Below, piece after piece: positions 44,492-44,522 of a stretch of 44,522 nucleotides of DNA. Each line of letters starts with the position of its first letter. Position 1 is the stretch's first letter. Source of the stretch: a virus; IMG/VR virus record IMGVR_UViG_3300018877_000007, positions 1 to 44,522 of that record; one strand, written 5' to 3'. The position numbers were made by a program, and so were the translations under genes. The notes beneath the pieces are model-generated. The model ran no database searches. It was given only the letters and a program-made list of their open reading frames with translations, and had not been told where the DNA came from.

Positions 44492-44522
44492 CACCCACAC
44501 ACCAGGGAGAGAAACGTCGGAC

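Noticed and set aside
1-44522. tRNA genes, integrase and insertion sequences
   Set aside because: I looked for tRNA-like cloverleaf termini, recombinase motifs (R-H-x-x-R-Y or serine recombinase) and terminal inverted repeats with a transposase and found none I could support.

Overview
The window looks like a complete, or nearly complete, genome of a long-tailed (siphovirus-type) phage of a high-GC Gram-positive host, probably an actinomycete. The evidence is the very high GC content, the near-universal G/C at third codon positions, the many GTG starts, ATGA/GTGA overlaps between almost every pair of genes, and a full HK97-type head and tail gene set. I see no integrase, partition system, tRNA, CRISPR array or bacterial housekeeping gene, and no gene-free stretch longer than 300 bases. 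Host and lifestyle are inferences.

Layout. (1) 27-15077, leftward early operon. From right to left it holds an Xre-type HTH gene, tiny basic and zinc-finger proteins, a RecE-like exonuclease with a RecT-like annealing protein, a DNA-modification block (7158-4144), a short replication-initiator-like protein beside a repeat-rich origin candidate (3297-3481), a RuvC-like resolvase and HNH endonucleases. (2) 15084-15155, a compact divergent promoter/operator region. (3) 15197-17318, a rightward operon of nine small genes (two zinc fingers, three membrane proteins, a DUF6221-like protein and a 12-residue Trp-rich peptide), closed by a strong hairpin at 17361-17392. (4) 44500-17476, the leftward late operon: terminase, portal, protease, capsid cement, capsid, connectors, tail genes, tape measure, receptor-binding-type proteins, then accessory and lysis genes. 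If the ends are joined, the early operon runs from an HNH gene (27-302) straight into the small terminase gene, the usual HNH-TerS-TerL order of cos-type phages. The window may therefore be the whole genome written in the reverse of the customary orientation.

How the genes fit together. The phage encodes no polymerase, helicase or primase, so it probably recruits host replication through the small initiator-like protein and processes DNA with RecE/RecT-like proteins and RuvC. The modification block pairs a VUT/YhhQ-type queuosine-precursor transporter with a DpdA/TGT-like transglycosylase and an SPPY-type DNA methyltransferase. This suggests import of a 7-deazaguanine base and its insertion into phage DNA, plus methylation. 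The methyltransferase carries an in-frame LAGLIDADG-like segment. In the late operon three small genes lie on the opposite strand (two HNH endonucleases and one unknown), and each ends with its stop codon interlocked with that of the gene it faces. The amidase endolysin is divided between two ORFs with an ATGA junction, followed by a two-span holin candidate. Other accessory genes near lysis encode a permuted papain-like hydrolase, a secreted repeat protein and a staphylococcal-nuclease-like protein.
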